A stretch of DNA of 64,000 bases, taken from the NCBI RefSeq assembly GCF_001547895.1, contig NZ_AP014627.1, forward strand, positions 6,821,465-6,885,464. Direction: 5' to 3'. Made by a program: the position numbers and the translations under genes. Shown here piece by piece: positions 1 through 8,612 of the stretch (position 1 is its first letter; each line of letters starts with the position of its first letter). The notes beneath the pieces are model-generated. The model ran no database searches. It worked only from the letters and a program-made list of their open reading frames with translations, and had not been told where the DNA came from. The DNA comes from Pseudomonas sp. Os17. Lineage in GTDB: Bacteria; Pseudomonadota; Gammaproteobacteria; Pseudomonadales; Pseudomonadaceae.

Positions 1-567
<567 letters not shown>

Positions 568-596
568 GGGGGATTCCTCATCAGGTTCGCGGCGGG

Positions 597-1001
597 TCAA
601 GGCGCCCGTTGGTGACGTTCGCGCAGCTCTTGGCGCTCTTTGGCTTCGATGCACAGGGTGGCGGTGGGTCGCAGCAGCAAGCGCTGCAGGCCAATGGGCT
701 CGCCGGTGTCGGCGCACCAGCCGTATTCACCACGGGCCAGGCGCTCCAGGGCCTCGTCGATCTTGTCCAGGAGCTTCTTTTCCCGCTCCAGCAGGCGCAG
801 TTGCCACTGGCGCTGCTCTTCGGCGCTGCCGATGTCGGCGGGGTCGCTGTGGGGTTCCTGTTCGCGCAGTTGGTCGAACTCTGCGGCGATGCGCTCCTGC
901 AGCTCAGTGCGCTGGGCCAGCAGCCGTTCGCGGAAGAAGCCCTGTTGGGCCTCGTTCATGTAGTGCGCTTGGGGTTCGGCGAGGAGCTCTTGTTCAGTCA
1001 T
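597..1001 (-). CDS. dksA2: DksA2, DksA paralogue without the four-Cys zinc finger
   Basis: A 134-residue RNA polymerase secondary-channel protein that replaces the zinc-finger DksA in stringent-response control when zinc is short. The N-terminal half is the expected coiled-coil with an acidic tip region ([10 protein letters not shown], residues 53-62). The C-terminal finger keeps only two of the four cysteines: Cys96 is followed by Thr99 (CADT) and Cys117 by Ala120 (CIEA), where normal DksA has CxxC pairs. This Cys2 pattern is what is known for P. aeruginosa DksA2. It lies just downstream of a Zur-type palindrome and upstream of the COG0523 GTPase. Confidence 0.93.
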   Translation of the reverse strand: MTEQELLAEPQAHYMNEAQQGFFRERLLAQRTELQERIAAEFDQLREQEPHSDPADIGSAEEQRQWQLRLLEREKKLLDKIDEALERLARGEYGWCADTGEPIGLQRLLLRPTATLCIEAKERQELRERHQRAP

Positions 1002-1030
1002 GGCGGGTCACGGATCAGGCTTTATTTAAT

Positions 1031-1043
1031 GTTATATTATAAC
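1031..1043. promoter_or_regulatory. Zur-type operator, dksA2 / secreted-protein divergent promoter
   Basis: The sequence GTTATATTATAAC is a perfect 13-bp palindrome embedded in AT-rich DNA between dksA2 (minus, starts 1001) and the secreted protein (plus, starts 1122). It is nearly identical to the palindrome at 2894. It matches the known gamma-proteobacterial Zur pattern GTTATA-n-TATAAC. The assignment to Zur is inferred from motif plus neighbouring genes. Confidence 0.88.
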
Positions 1044-1121
1044 AACTCGAATTAGCCAACCCTCCCTTGCCGCCCACGACGAAGGGCGCGATGCTGCGCC
1101 CCTGCCGCCACGAGAATCGCC

Positions 1122-1502
1122 ATGCGCCTTGCCCTGCCGCTCCTGCTTTCCAGCCTGATCCTGACGTTTGCCGGCCAGGCCGGTGCAGCCGTGCCCAACC
1201 CCCTGGCCACTTGCACCCGCAGCGCTACCCTGCTGGCCTGCGTCGATCCGTTGGGCAATGCCTACAGCGTCGCCACGGCAGGCAGCACCACCTACTTGCG
1301 CGGGTTCGAGGTGATCGGCAAACGCTATTGGGTGCAGACCAACAGCCGCTACGGCCAACTGACCTTCTTCACCGGCCTGGCTTCCGATGGCGAAGCCTGG
1401 GTGGGCTACAGCCAGCGCGTGGGCTGGACCACTCGCAACCGTTTCTCCAGCTCCGGCGGCAGCCGCGGCCAGTTCACCTGCAGCCGTATCAGCGGGTGCT
1501 AG
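1122..1502 (+). CDS. Small secreted protein of unknown function in the zinc-starvation island
   Basis: 126 residues with a clear Sec signal peptide (MRLALPLLLSSLILTFAGQAGA, cleavage near residue 22). The mature part of about 104 residues has an early cysteine pair (TCTRS and LACVD) and a late pair (FTCSRISGC at the end), suggesting disulfides in the periplasm. It has aromatic and Gly/Ser-rich stretches and no motif I recognise. Its only near upstream signal is the Zur-type box about 80 bases ahead, divergent from dksA2, so zinc-repressed expression is likely. The function is unknown; it could bind metal or modify the envelope during zinc limitation. Confidence 0.8.
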   Translation: MRLALPLLLSSLILTFAGQAGAAVPNPLATCTRSATLLACVDPLGNAYSVATAGSTTYLRGFEVIGKRYWVQTNSRYGQLTFFTGLASDGEAWVGYSQRVGWTTRNRFSSSGGSRGQFTCSRISGC

Positions 1503-1585
1503 CGGCCCTGACCCGCCCCTTTGGCGGAGCCGGCGGGCCAGCGCAGGCAAACTCGGCAACGACCCAACACGCACCGGCCTGTTCG

Positions 1586-2809
1586 CTACGCGGGGCGGGT
1601 GTTCCCGGTTTCCTGGCGCCAGGCCAGGTAGCTGTTGGCCGGCGGGTTCTTCTCGAAATAACGTTGCAGGCCGTTGAACAGGCCATCGGCAAGCGCCTGC
1701 TGGTGCCGCGCGGTGACCAGGCGCTGGCGGTCGCGGCTGTTGGAGATGAAGCCGGTTTCCACCAGGATCGACGGCACGTCCGGTGACTTGAGCACCGCAA
1801 AACCCGCCTGTTCCACACGCTTCTGGTGCAAGGTGGTGATCCCCGCCAGGCTCTCCAGCACGGTGCTGCCCAATTGCAGGCTGGCGGCGATGGTGGCGTT
1901 CATCGACATGTCCACGATCACTCCCGCCAGCATCGGGTCCTTGTCCTTGAGGTTGAGCAACGTGCTCGCCCCCAACAGATCGGCGCCGTTTTCCCGCTGG
2001 GCCATCAAACGCGCGGTGGCCGAAGTCGCACCGCCTTCGGACAGGGCGTACACCGAGGCACCGGACGCGGTCAGGCGCGGCGCCGCGTCGGCATGCACCG
2101 AGATGAACATGTCGGCCTGATGCTTGCGGGCAATCTCCACGCGCTTGCGCAACGGCACGAAGAAGTCGTCGTTGCGCACCAGCTTCACGTCGAATCCCTT
2201 CTCGCGCTTGAGCCGCTTGGCCAGCAAGCGGGCGATGGCCAGCACCACATCCTTCTCCCGCTCGCCCTTGGCCCCGACCGCGCCGGGGTCCTTGCCGCCA
2301 TGGCCGGGGTCCACCACCACGATGATGTCGCGCTTGGGATGAGGCTTGCCCGGCGCCGCCTCGGGTCTGACCACGGGCGCGCTGGCCACGACGGTCGGCA
2401 GCGCTGCCTTGCCGGGGGCGGACAGGTCCAGCACCAGCCGGTGCCCCTGCCCATCCTGGGGCGGGAGGAGAAAGCTGTTGAGCTGCAGCGGCTGAGTCAG
2501 GTCAAGGACGATCCGCGTGTCGCCCCGGCCAAAAGGCCCGGAGCGGATCGCGCGGATCGGGGTGTTGGCCAGGTTCAACTGGCTGAAGTCACCCTCCAGG
2601 CGAGCGCTGCCGACATCGATGATCAGACGCTCCGGGGCGCTGAGGCTGAAGGTTTTGTACTGCACCGGGCCACTCAGATCGAGCACCAGCCGCAGCTTTT
2701 CGGCGTCTTTCCACAAACGCGCATGGCGAATCTGCGCGGCGTGAACACTCCAGGGAAACATCAGGGCCGTACCGGCCAACAGCAGGTTGAGCAATTGACG
2801 TCTGTGCAT
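1586..2809 (-). CDS. N-acetylmuramoyl-L-alanine amidase (AmiC type: AMIN + Amidase_3)
   Basis: A 407-residue periplasmic murein hydrolase that cuts the amide bond between MurNAc and L-Ala of the stem peptide. It has a Sec/Tat-like signal (MHRRQLLNLLLAGTALMFP), an AMIN targeting domain (about residues 30-140), a Pro/Ala linker and a catalytic Amidase_3 domain (about 180-400). The zinc ligands and catalytic region are visible: VDPGHGGKDPGA, the Glu-containing GEREKDV, SVHADA and ILVETGFISN. The start at 2809 is chosen because an upstream in-frame start at 2908 would put the Zur box inside the gene. It is a second amidase, beyond the housekeeping amiB beside mutL, apparently made under zinc shortage although it still has zinc ligands. 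Confidence 0.92.
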   Translation of the reverse strand: MHRRQLLNLLLAGTALMFPWSVHAAQIRHARLWKDAEKLRLVLDLSGPVQYKTFSLSAPERLIIDVGSARLEGDFSQLNLANTPIRAIRSGPFGRGDTRIVLDLTQPLQLNSFLLPPQDGQGHRLVLDLSAPGKAALPTVVASAPVVRPEAAPGKPHPKRDIIVVVDPGHGGKDPGAVGAKGEREKDVVLAIARLLAKRLKREKGFDVKLVRNDDFFVPLRKRVEIARKHQADMFISVHADAAPRLTASGASVYALSEGGATSATARLMAQRENGADLLGASTLLNLKDKDPMLAGVIVDMSMNATIAASLQLGSTVLESLAGITTLHQKRVEQAGFAVLKSPDVPSILVETGFISNSRDRQRLVTARHQQALADGLFNGLQRYFEKNPPANSYLAWRQETGNTRPA

Positions 2810-2893
2810 GGCAAATACCGCAAAAAAAGGAGCGTCCGTACTCACAAGGCAGGATGAACAACCGTCGAGGAAAAACTTCCCATCGGACGTATT

Positions 2894-2906
2894 GTTATAA
2901 TATAAC
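2894..2906. promoter_or_regulatory. Zur-type operator, amidase / folE2 divergent promoter
   Basis: GTTATAATATAAC, a 13-bp palindrome apart from its centre, lies between the amidase (minus, start 2809) and folE2 (plus, start 2939). It shares the arms of the box at 1031. One Zur dimer pair here could control both the amidase and the whole 7.5-kb folE2-thrS2 operon. Confidence 0.88.
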
Positions 2907-2938
2907 ATGTCGAATTATTTCCCACGACGGACCTGTCC

Positions 2939-3832
2939 ATGAACGCGCTGACTCTGCCGGATATCGCCGCGCAGGCCTCACGCCAAGCCTTGCCCCTGGA
3001 ATGGGTGGGCATGTGCGGCATTGCCTTACCTGTAGTGATCGACGGCCAGCGAACCGCTGCCAAGGCCGATGCCGGTGTCAGCCTCGACGATGGCGAAGCG
3101 CGAGGCATTCATATGTCGCGCCTGTACCTGGCCCTGGAAATGCTCGAACAGGAAAGCCTCACCCCGGCGCTGCTGCGCCGGGTTTTGCAGCGTTTCCTTG
3201 ATAGCCATGAAGGTCTGGCGCATAGCGCCTACCTGAGCATTAAGCTGGATCTGCTGCTGAAACGCCCGGCATTGGTCAGCCCTTTGGCCGGCTGGAAAAG
3301 CTACCCGCTGAGCATTGAAGCGCGGCTGAAAAACGCGATGTTCCACGTGGAACTAAAAATCGACGTGCCTTATTCCTCAACCTGCCCCTGCTCGGCGGCA
3401 TTGGCGCGGCAACTGATCCAGCAGCAATTCATTGATGATTTTGCCGATCGGCCACTGCAACACACCGACGTCCTGGCTTGGCTGGGTTCGTCCCAAGGCA
3501 TCGTCGCCACGCCCCACAGCCAGCGCAGCAACGCGGCATTGCATTTGCGCCTGGATGATTTCATTGACGAACTGCCGCTAATGGCCTTGATCAACGATGC
3601 AGAAAGCGCCCTGGGCACCGCTGTGCAAACCGCAGTCAAGCGCGCCGATGAGCAAGCCTTTGCCCTGGCCAACGGACAGAACCTGATGTTCTGCGAAGAC
3701 GCCGCCCGCCGCTTGAACCTGGCCCTGCGTCGCTCACCCGGAATCAACGCCTTCCACCTGCGGGTGGTGCATGCCGAAAGCCTGCACGCCCATGACGCCG
3801 TGGCGGAAAGCCGCTGGAACTGGGAGGCCTGA
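2939..3832 (+). CDS. folE2: GTP cyclohydrolase FolE2 (type IB, zinc-independent)
   Basis: 297 residues. Converts GTP to 7,8-dihydroneopterin triphosphate, the first step of folate (and queuosine) synthesis. The COG1469 family substitutes for zinc-dependent FolE and uses Mn or other divalent ions. The family Cys motif is visible as SSTCPCS (Cys149/Cys151). It is the first gene of the plus-strand operon behind the Zur box at 2894 and overlaps the next gene by one base (TGATG). A perfect parS palindrome (3340-3353) is embedded in its coding sequence at MFHVEL. Confidence 0.95.
   Translation: MNALTLPDIAAQASRQALPLEWVGMCGIALPVVIDGQRTAAKADAGVSLDDGEARGIHMSRLYLALEMLEQESLTPALLRRVLQRFLDSHEGLAHSAYLSIKLDLLLKRPALVSPLAGWKSYPLSIEARLKNAMFHVELKIDVPYSSTCPCSAALARQLIQQQFIDDFADRPLQHTDVLAWLGSSQGIVATPHSQRSNAALHLRLDDFIDELPLMALINDAESALGTAVQTAVKRADEQAFALANGQNLMFCEDAARRLNLALRRSPGINAFHLRVVHAESLHAHDAVAESRWNWEA
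3340..3353. promoter_or_regulatory. parS: parS centromere site (ParB-binding palindrome) inside folE2
   Basis: GTTCCACGTGGAAC is a perfect 14-bp palindrome identical to the known Pseudomonas parS core. It is intragenic in folE2. A 14-mer is not expected by chance in 64 kb. The window also holds parA and parB. It lies about 60 kb from the DnaA-box region at the right end. Confidence 0.88.
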
Positions 3833-4497
3833 TGATCCGCTGCGAAAACCTGCGCTGGGGCGCCCCGGGGCAACCGCTGACCCCGGCGCTGGATCTGCAC
3901 CTGCCCAAGGCCAGCCTGAGCGCGATCATCGGCGCCAACGGGTCGGGCAAGAGCAGCTTGCTGAAAGTCCTCGCCGGGTTGCAGAAGCCACTCTCGGGCA
4001 AGGTCCACCTGGGTACGCCGCGCGGCGGTCTGTCATTCCTGCCACAGCAGCAACACTTGGACCGGCAGTTCCCCATCAGCCTGGAAGAACTGGTGGCCGG
4101 TGGCTTCTGGGGCAAACGTGAACCGGCCAGGGCCCGGGGAGAAAAGCTGCGCACGGTACTCGAAGACTGGTGCCTGAGCGGCCTGGAAAAACGCCCGTTG
4201 ATGGCCCTTTCCGGCGGCGAATTGCAACGCGCCCTGCTCGCCCGCTTGAGCCTGACCGAAGCACCGATACTGCTGTTGGACGAACCCCACGCCGCCCTCG
4301 ACGAAACAGGCCAGGCCCTGCTCTGGCGCCACCTGCACAACTGGCACGCTCAGGGCCGGACCCTGCTGGTGGTCTGCCATGACCTGGCCGCCGTGCGCCA
4401 GCACATCCCCCGGACCCTGCTGGTAAAAAGCAGCGGCTGCGTCTTTGGCCCCAGCCAAGAGCTGATCGCCCAACCACCCTGCGCACAGGTGGCTTGA
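3832..4497 (+). CDS. Metal ABC transporter ATPase (ZnuC-like)
   Basis: 221-residue ATP-binding subunit of a metal-uptake ABC transporter. Visible are Walker A (GANGSGKSS), signature LSGGELQRA, Walker B (ILLLDEP) and a switch His (VVCHD). It overlaps folE2 by one base and the permease start, so the three genes are translationally coupled. Together with the following permease and binding protein it forms a second high-affinity metal importer. Zinc is the likely cargo from the Zur context; manganese cannot be ruled out from the ATPase alone. Confidence 0.9.
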   Translation: MIRCENLRWGAPGQPLTPALDLHLPKASLSAIIGANGSGKSSLLKVLAGLQKPLSGKVHLGTPRGGLSFLPQQQHLDRQFPISLEELVAGGFWGKREPARARGEKLRTVLEDWCLSGLEKRPLMALSGGELQRALLARLSLTEAPILLLDEPHAALDETGQALLWRHLHNWHAQGRTLLVVCHDLAAVRQHIPRTLLVKSSGCVFGPSQELIAQPPCAQVA

Positions 4498-5363
4498 TGC
4501 AGTTCGCCGCGCATTTCTGGCAGCCCTTCAGCGAGTTCCTGTTCATGCGCCGGGCTCTGCTCGGCGGCCTGGTCCTGGCCTGCAGCATCGCGCCTCTGGG
4601 GGTGTTTCTGATCCTGCGGCGCATGAGCCTGATCGGCGACGCGGTGGCCCACGGCATTCTCCCCGGTGCGGCCCTGGGCTTCTGGTTCGCCGGCCTCAGC
4701 CTCCCGGCCCTGACCCTCGGCGGGCTCGGCGCCGGCCTGGGCATGGCCGGGCTGGCCGCCTGGATCACCCGCCGCACCGGCCTGCGGGAAGACGCCAGCA
4801 TCGCCGCTATCTACCCCATATCCCTAGCCAGCGGCGTGCTGATTCTCGGGCTGGCGGGCAAACGCCTGGACCTGTTGCACCTGCTGTTCGGCTCGGCCCT
4901 GGCGGTGGACGGGCCGACCCTCAACGGCATGCTCCTGGTCTCGACCTTCAGCCTGCTGGCCCTGGCCCTGATCTACAAGGCCCTGTTGCTCGACACCCTC
5001 GACCCGCTGTTCCTGCACAGCGTCAGCCGCCTGGGCCCCCTGGCCCATGGCCTGTTCCTGACCCTGGTGGTGCTCAATCTGGTGATGGGTTTTCAGGCCA
5101 TCGGTGCGCTGATGGTGGTCGGCCTGATGATGCTGCCGGCCGCCGCCGCACGCTTCTGGAGCCGACGCCTGCCAAGGCTGCTGGGCATCGCCGCCCTGCT
5201 CGGCTGCCTGTCGGTCTGGCTCGGCCTGCTGCTGTCGTTCCATTACTCGCTGCCCAGCGGGCCGGCCATCGTCCTGGTGGCCGGCGGCCTGTACCTGCTG
5301 TCCGTGGTGTTCGGTCCGGTGCACGGCCTGCTGCACCGCCCACCCCTGCTCACATCCCCATGA
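4497..5363 (+). CDS. Metal ABC transporter permease (ZnuB/MntB family)
   Basis: 288-residue inner-membrane permease with about eight or nine hydrophobic segments and the family loop RRMSLIGDAVAHGILPG near residues 40-56. The start at 4497 follows an AGGTGG ribosome site by five bases and overlaps the ATPase stop (TGATG). The stop overlaps a possible upstream start of the binding-protein gene, so the transporter genes are tightly coupled. Its role is to move metal delivered by the downstream binding protein into the cytoplasm. Confidence 0.9.
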   Translation: MQFAAHFWQPFSEFLFMRRALLGGLVLACSIAPLGVFLILRRMSLIGDAVAHGILPGAALGFWFAGLSLPALTLGGLGAGLGMAGLAAWITRRTGLREDASIAAIYPISLASGVLILGLAGKRLDLLHLLFGSALAVDGPTLNGMLLVSTFSLLALALIYKALLLDTLDPLFLHSVSRLGPLAHGLFLTLVVLNLVMGFQAIGALMVVGLMMLPAAAARFWSRRLPRLLGIAALLGCLSVWLGLLLSFHYSLPSGPAIVLVAGGLYLLSVVFGPVHGLLHRPPLLTSP

Positions 5364-5374
5364 GGTGTTTCCCG

Positions 5375-6259
5375 ATGCGCGCTCTACTCGTGCTGTTCAG
5401 CCTGCTGCTGCCATTGTCCTGGTCCAGCGCTCAGGCCGCGGACAAGCTGGCCGTGGTGACCAGCTTCAGCATCCTCGCCGACCTGACCCGCCAGGTCGGC
5501 GGCGAGCATGTACAGATCACCAACCTGGTGGGCGCCGACGAGGACGCCCACACCTACGAACCCACGCCGGACGATGCCAAGGCCCTGCTCAAGGCCCGGC
5601 TGATCATCAAGAACGGCCTGGGCTTCGAGCCCTGGCTGGATCGCCTGGTGGCCAGCTCGGCCAGCAAGACGCCAGTGATCACCGCCAGTCGCGGGGTGAT
5701 TCCACGCACCCTGGACGAGGACGGTGAACAGATTCCCGATCCGCACGCCTGGCACAACCTGGCCAATAGCGAACTCTATGTGCACAACATCACCCAGGCG
5801 CTGATCGCCGCCGACCCGGCCCACCAGGCCGACTACCAGCGCAACAGCCAGGCCTACCTGCAACAGATCTATCGCCTGCTGGCCGAAGCCAAGGCCAAGC
5901 TCGGCGCCCTGCCTGCGGGCAACCGCAAGATCGTCACCTCCCACGACGCCTTCGGCTACCTGGGCCAGGCCTACGGCATCGACTTCATGGCGCCCCAGGG
6001 CCTGTCCACCGAGCGTGAACCCTCGGCCGCCGAAGTCGCGGCGCTGATCACCCAGATCCGCAACGCCAAGGTCAAGGCGGTGTTCATGGAAAACATCAAG
6101 GACGCCCGCCTGCTCCAGCAGATCGCCGAGGAAAGCGGCGCCCGCATCGGCGGCACCCTGTACTCCGACGCCCTGGCGGCCAGCGGCCCGGCCAGCACCT
6201 TCATCGGCTTGTTCGAATACAACCTCAACACCCTGTACGACGCCTTGAGCCGGCCATGA
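5375..6259 (+). CDS. Periplasmic metal-binding protein of the ABC transporter (cluster A-I, ZnuA/MntC/TroA-like)
   Basis: About 294 residues with a signal peptide ending near SAQAA. Candidate metal ligands of the family are His in EDAHTYEPTP, His in PHAWHNLAN, Glu in VFMENIKD and Asp in LYSDAL. It lacks the long His-rich loop of classical ZnuA. A His-His-Glu-Asp set is shared with Mn- and Zn-binding TroA/PsaA types, so specificity rests on the Zur-box context. I chose ATG 5375, which has GAGGTG nine bases upstream, over the in-frame ATG at 5360, which has no ribosome site. It overlaps hisI by four bases. Confidence 0.9.
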   Translation: MRALLVLFSLLLPLSWSSAQAADKLAVVTSFSILADLTRQVGGEHVQITNLVGADEDAHTYEPTPDDAKALLKARLIIKNGLGFEPWLDRLVASSASKTPVITASRGVIPRTLDEDGEQIPDPHAWHNLANSELYVHNITQALIAADPAHQADYQRNSQAYLQQIYRLLAEAKAKLGALPAGNRKIVTSHDAFGYLGQAYGIDFMAPQGLSTEREPSAAEVAALITQIRNAKVKAVFMENIKDARLLQQIAEESGARIGGTLYSDALAASGPASTFIGLFEYNLNTLYDALSRP

Positions 6260-6699
6260 TCCAGCGCCCGCCGCTATCGCTGCTGGACCTGGAAAGCGCT
6301 GCCACGGGCAGTCGCTGGCCACTGACCGCGGTGCTCGATGCCCTGCCCTGGAACAGCGACGGCCTGATCGCTGCCATCGCCCAGCAACACGACAGCGGCG
6401 AGGTGCTGATGCTGGCCTGGATGAACCGCCGGGCCCTGGCCGAAACCCTGGCCAGCGGCCAGGTCTGCTACTGGTCGCGCTCGCGCCAGTGCCTGTGGCG
6501 CAAAGGCGAAAGCTCGGGCCACCGCCAGCGCCTGATCGAAGCGCGCCTGGACTGCGACGGCGACGCCGTACTGCTGCAGGTGGATCAGCACGGCCCGGCC
6601 TGCCACACCGGCCGCCCCAACTGTTTCTACAACGCCATTCGCGATGGCGCGGTGGAAGTCATCAGTTCCCCCTTGAAGGACTCGCGCCATGATTCGTAA
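6256..6699 (+). CDS. hisI: Phosphoribosyl-AMP cyclohydrolase paralogue (HisI2)
   Basis: 147 residues. Opens the purine ring of phosphoribosyl-AMP, the third step of histidine synthesis. The three family metal cysteines are kept: LDCDGD, PACHTG and PNCFYN, so unlike DksA2 this paralogue has not lost its zinc site. The conserved VLMLAWMN, SRSRQxLWxKGE and SGH(R)Q segments are present. An extra N-terminal stretch of about 30 residues precedes the core. It sits inside the zinc-starvation operon, not next to hisE, so it is probably a backup copy; a housekeeping hisI is expected elsewhere. Confidence 0.9.
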   Translation: MIQRPPLSLLDLESAATGSRWPLTAVLDALPWNSDGLIAAIAQQHDSGEVLMLAWMNRRALAETLASGQVCYWSRSRQCLWRKGESSGHRQRLIEARLDCDGDAVLLQVDQHGPACHTGRPNCFYNAIRDGAVEVISSPLKDSRHDS

Positions 6700-7249
6700 A
6701 AACCCTTCCGGCGACCTGCCGGTGATCGCTGAATCCGCCTACGTCGACAAGACCGCCATCATCTGCGGCAAGGTGGTGATCGGCGACAACGTGTTCGTCG
6801 GCCCCTACGCGGTGATCCGCGCCGATGAAGTGGACGCCAGCGGCCAGATGCACGCCATCACCATCGGCGCCAACTCGAACATCCAGGACGGCGTGGTGAT
6901 CCACTCCAAATCCGGTGCGGCGGTGACCATCGGCCAGCACACCTCCATCGCCCACCGCTCCATCGTCCATGGCCCCTGCGTGGTCGGCGACCGGGTGTTC
7001 ATCGGCTTCAACAGCGTGCTGTTCAACTGCGAGGTGGGCGACGGCAGCGTGGTCCGGCACAACTCGGTGGTGGACGGTCGCGACCTGCCGCCGGGCTTCT
7101 ATGTGCCCTCCACCACCCGCATCGGACCCAAGACCGATCTGGCGCAATTCCCTCCGGTGAGCATCAGCGCTTCGGAGTTTTCCGAAGACGTGGCCCGCAC
7201 CAACGTCGATCTGGTGCGTGGCTACAAGGCCCTGCAGAACGAGTTCTGA
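6689..7249 (+). CDS. Gamma-class carbonic anhydrase-like hexapeptide protein (CamH-like)
   Basis: 186 residues, left-handed beta-helix built from hexapeptide repeats (IGDNVFVGPYAVIRAD, IGANSNIQDGVVIHS, IGQHTSIAHRSIVHG, VGDRVFIG). The three metal His of gamma carbonic anhydrases are visible in VVIHSK, IAHRS and IVHGP. This class can use iron or cobalt as well as zinc, which fits a spare enzyme for zinc shortage. It has an AAGGA ribosome site and overlaps hisI by 11 bases. Activity could instead be that of a related acyltransferase-like protein, but the His trio supports the anhydrase. Confidence 0.87.
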   Translation: MIRKNPSGDLPVIAESAYVDKTAIICGKVVIGDNVFVGPYAVIRADEVDASGQMHAITIGANSNIQDGVVIHSKSGAAVTIGQHTSIAHRSIVHGPCVVGDRVFIGFNSVLFNCEVGDGSVVRHNSVVDGRDLPPGFYVPSTTRIGPKTDLAQFPPVSISASEFSEDVARTNVDLVRGYKALQNEF

Positions 7250-7251
7250 GC

Positions 7252-8586
7252 ATGAGCCGAATCCTTATCCGCAATGCCCGGCTGGTGAACGAAGGGCGCG
7301 AATTCGACGCCGACCTGCTGGTCAGCCATGGGCGTATCGACACCATCGGCAGCCTCGACCACCTCAGCGCCGACCTGGAAATCGACGCCCGGGGCCACTG
7401 GCTGCTGCCGGGAATGATCGACGATCAGGTGCACTTTCGTGATCCCGGCGCGCCGGAAAAAGGCAGCATCCACAGCGAGTCGCGGGCAGCGGTGGCCGGG
7501 GGCATCACCAGCTTCATGGACATGCCCAACACCTCACCGGCGACCCTGACCCTGGCCGCCCTGGCGGACAAGAAGCGTCGCGCGGCGGCCACCTCGGTGG
7601 CCAACTACGGCTTTCACTTCGGCGTCAGCAACGACAACCTGGACACCGTCGCCGCTCTGGACCCGACCCAGGTCGCCGGGGTCAAGGTGTTCATGGGGGC
7701 CTCCACCGGCAACATGCTGGTGGACGACCCCGAGGTACTGGACCGGCTGTTTCGCCAGGTGCCAACCCTGCTCCTGGCCCACTGCGAACACACCCCGAGC
7801 ATCCAGGTCGTGCAACAACGCTGGCAGCAACTCTACGGCGAACAGATTCCCGCCGCCGCCCACCCGCGCATTCGCGACGCCGAGGCCTGCTACCGCTCCT
7901 CGTCCCTGGCGGTGGAACTGGCAAGGAAACACGGCACCCGCCTGCACGTGCTGCACTTGACCAGCGCCCGGGAACTGGCGCTGTTCGAAGATCGGCCACT
8001 GGCGCAAAAGCGCATCACCGCTGAAGTCTGTCTGCACCACCTGCTGTTCGATGACCGCGACTATCCGCGCCTGGGCCACCTGATCAAATGCAACCCGGCG
8101 ATCAAGACCCAGGCCGATCGCGATGCCCTGCGCCAGGCCCTTAACAGCGAGCGCCTGGACGTCATCGGCAGTGACCACGCGCCCCACACCTGGGAGCAGA
8201 AGCAGCAGCCCTACACCCGCGCGCCAGCGGGCCTGCCCCTGGTGCAGCACGCCCTGCCGGCCCTGCTGGAGCTGGTGGCCGACCGGATCCTGCCGCTGAC
8301 CACCCTGGTGGCCAAGACCAGCCATCGGGTGGCCGATCTGTTCGCCATTCCCGACCGCGGCTACCTGCGCGAAGGCTATTGGGCCGATCTGGTGCTGATC
8401 CGTCCCGAACCCGAAGGGCTGGCCGTGGACAGCCAGCCGATCCTGGCCCAATGCGCCTGGACGCCGTTCGCCGGCCGGCGCTTTCGCCATAGCGTCGCCA
8501 CCACCCTGGTGTCCGGCCAGCTCGCCTGGCACCAGGGCCGCCTGTACGACCACTGTCAGGGCCTGCCCCTGCGCTTCACCCGTTAA
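7252..8586 (+). CDS. pyrC2: Dihydroorotase-like PyrC2 with altered metal motif
   Basis: 444-residue amidohydrolase of the dihydroorotase family (carbamoyl-aspartate to dihydroorotate, pyrimidine synthesis). The usual DxHxH metal motif reads DDQVHFRDPG: Gln59 replaces the first His while His61 is kept. The carbamylated Lys (GVKVFMGAS), later His residues (LLAHCEHT, HVLHLTS) and catalytic Asp (GSDHAPH) remain. The loss of one zinc ligand matches its place in a zinc-starvation operon and suggests a mononuclear or differently metallated enzyme. It starts three bases after the carbonic anhydrase stop. Whether it is fully active is not shown by sequence. Confidence 0.88.
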   Translation: MSRILIRNARLVNEGREFDADLLVSHGRIDTIGSLDHLSADLEIDARGHWLLPGMIDDQVHFRDPGAPEKGSIHSESRAAVAGGITSFMDMPNTSPATLTLAALADKKRRAAATSVANYGFHFGVSNDNLDTVAALDPTQVAGVKVFMGASTGNMLVDDPEVLDRLFRQVPTLLLAHCEHTPSIQVVQQRWQQLYGEQIPAAAHPRIRDAEACYRSSSLAVELARKHGTRLHVLHLTSARELALFEDRPLAQKRITAEVCLHHLLFDDRDYPRLGHLIKCNPAIKTQADRDALRQALNSERLDVIGSDHAPHTWEQKQQPYTRAPAGLPLVQHALPALLELVADRILPLTTLVAKTSHRVADLFAIPDRGYLREGYWADLVLIRPEPEGLAVDSQPILAQCAWTPFAGRRFRHSVATTLVSGQLAWHQGRLYDHCQGLPLRFTR

Positions 8587-8612
8587 CCGCCTGATACCAA
8601 GGACCCCCGAAG

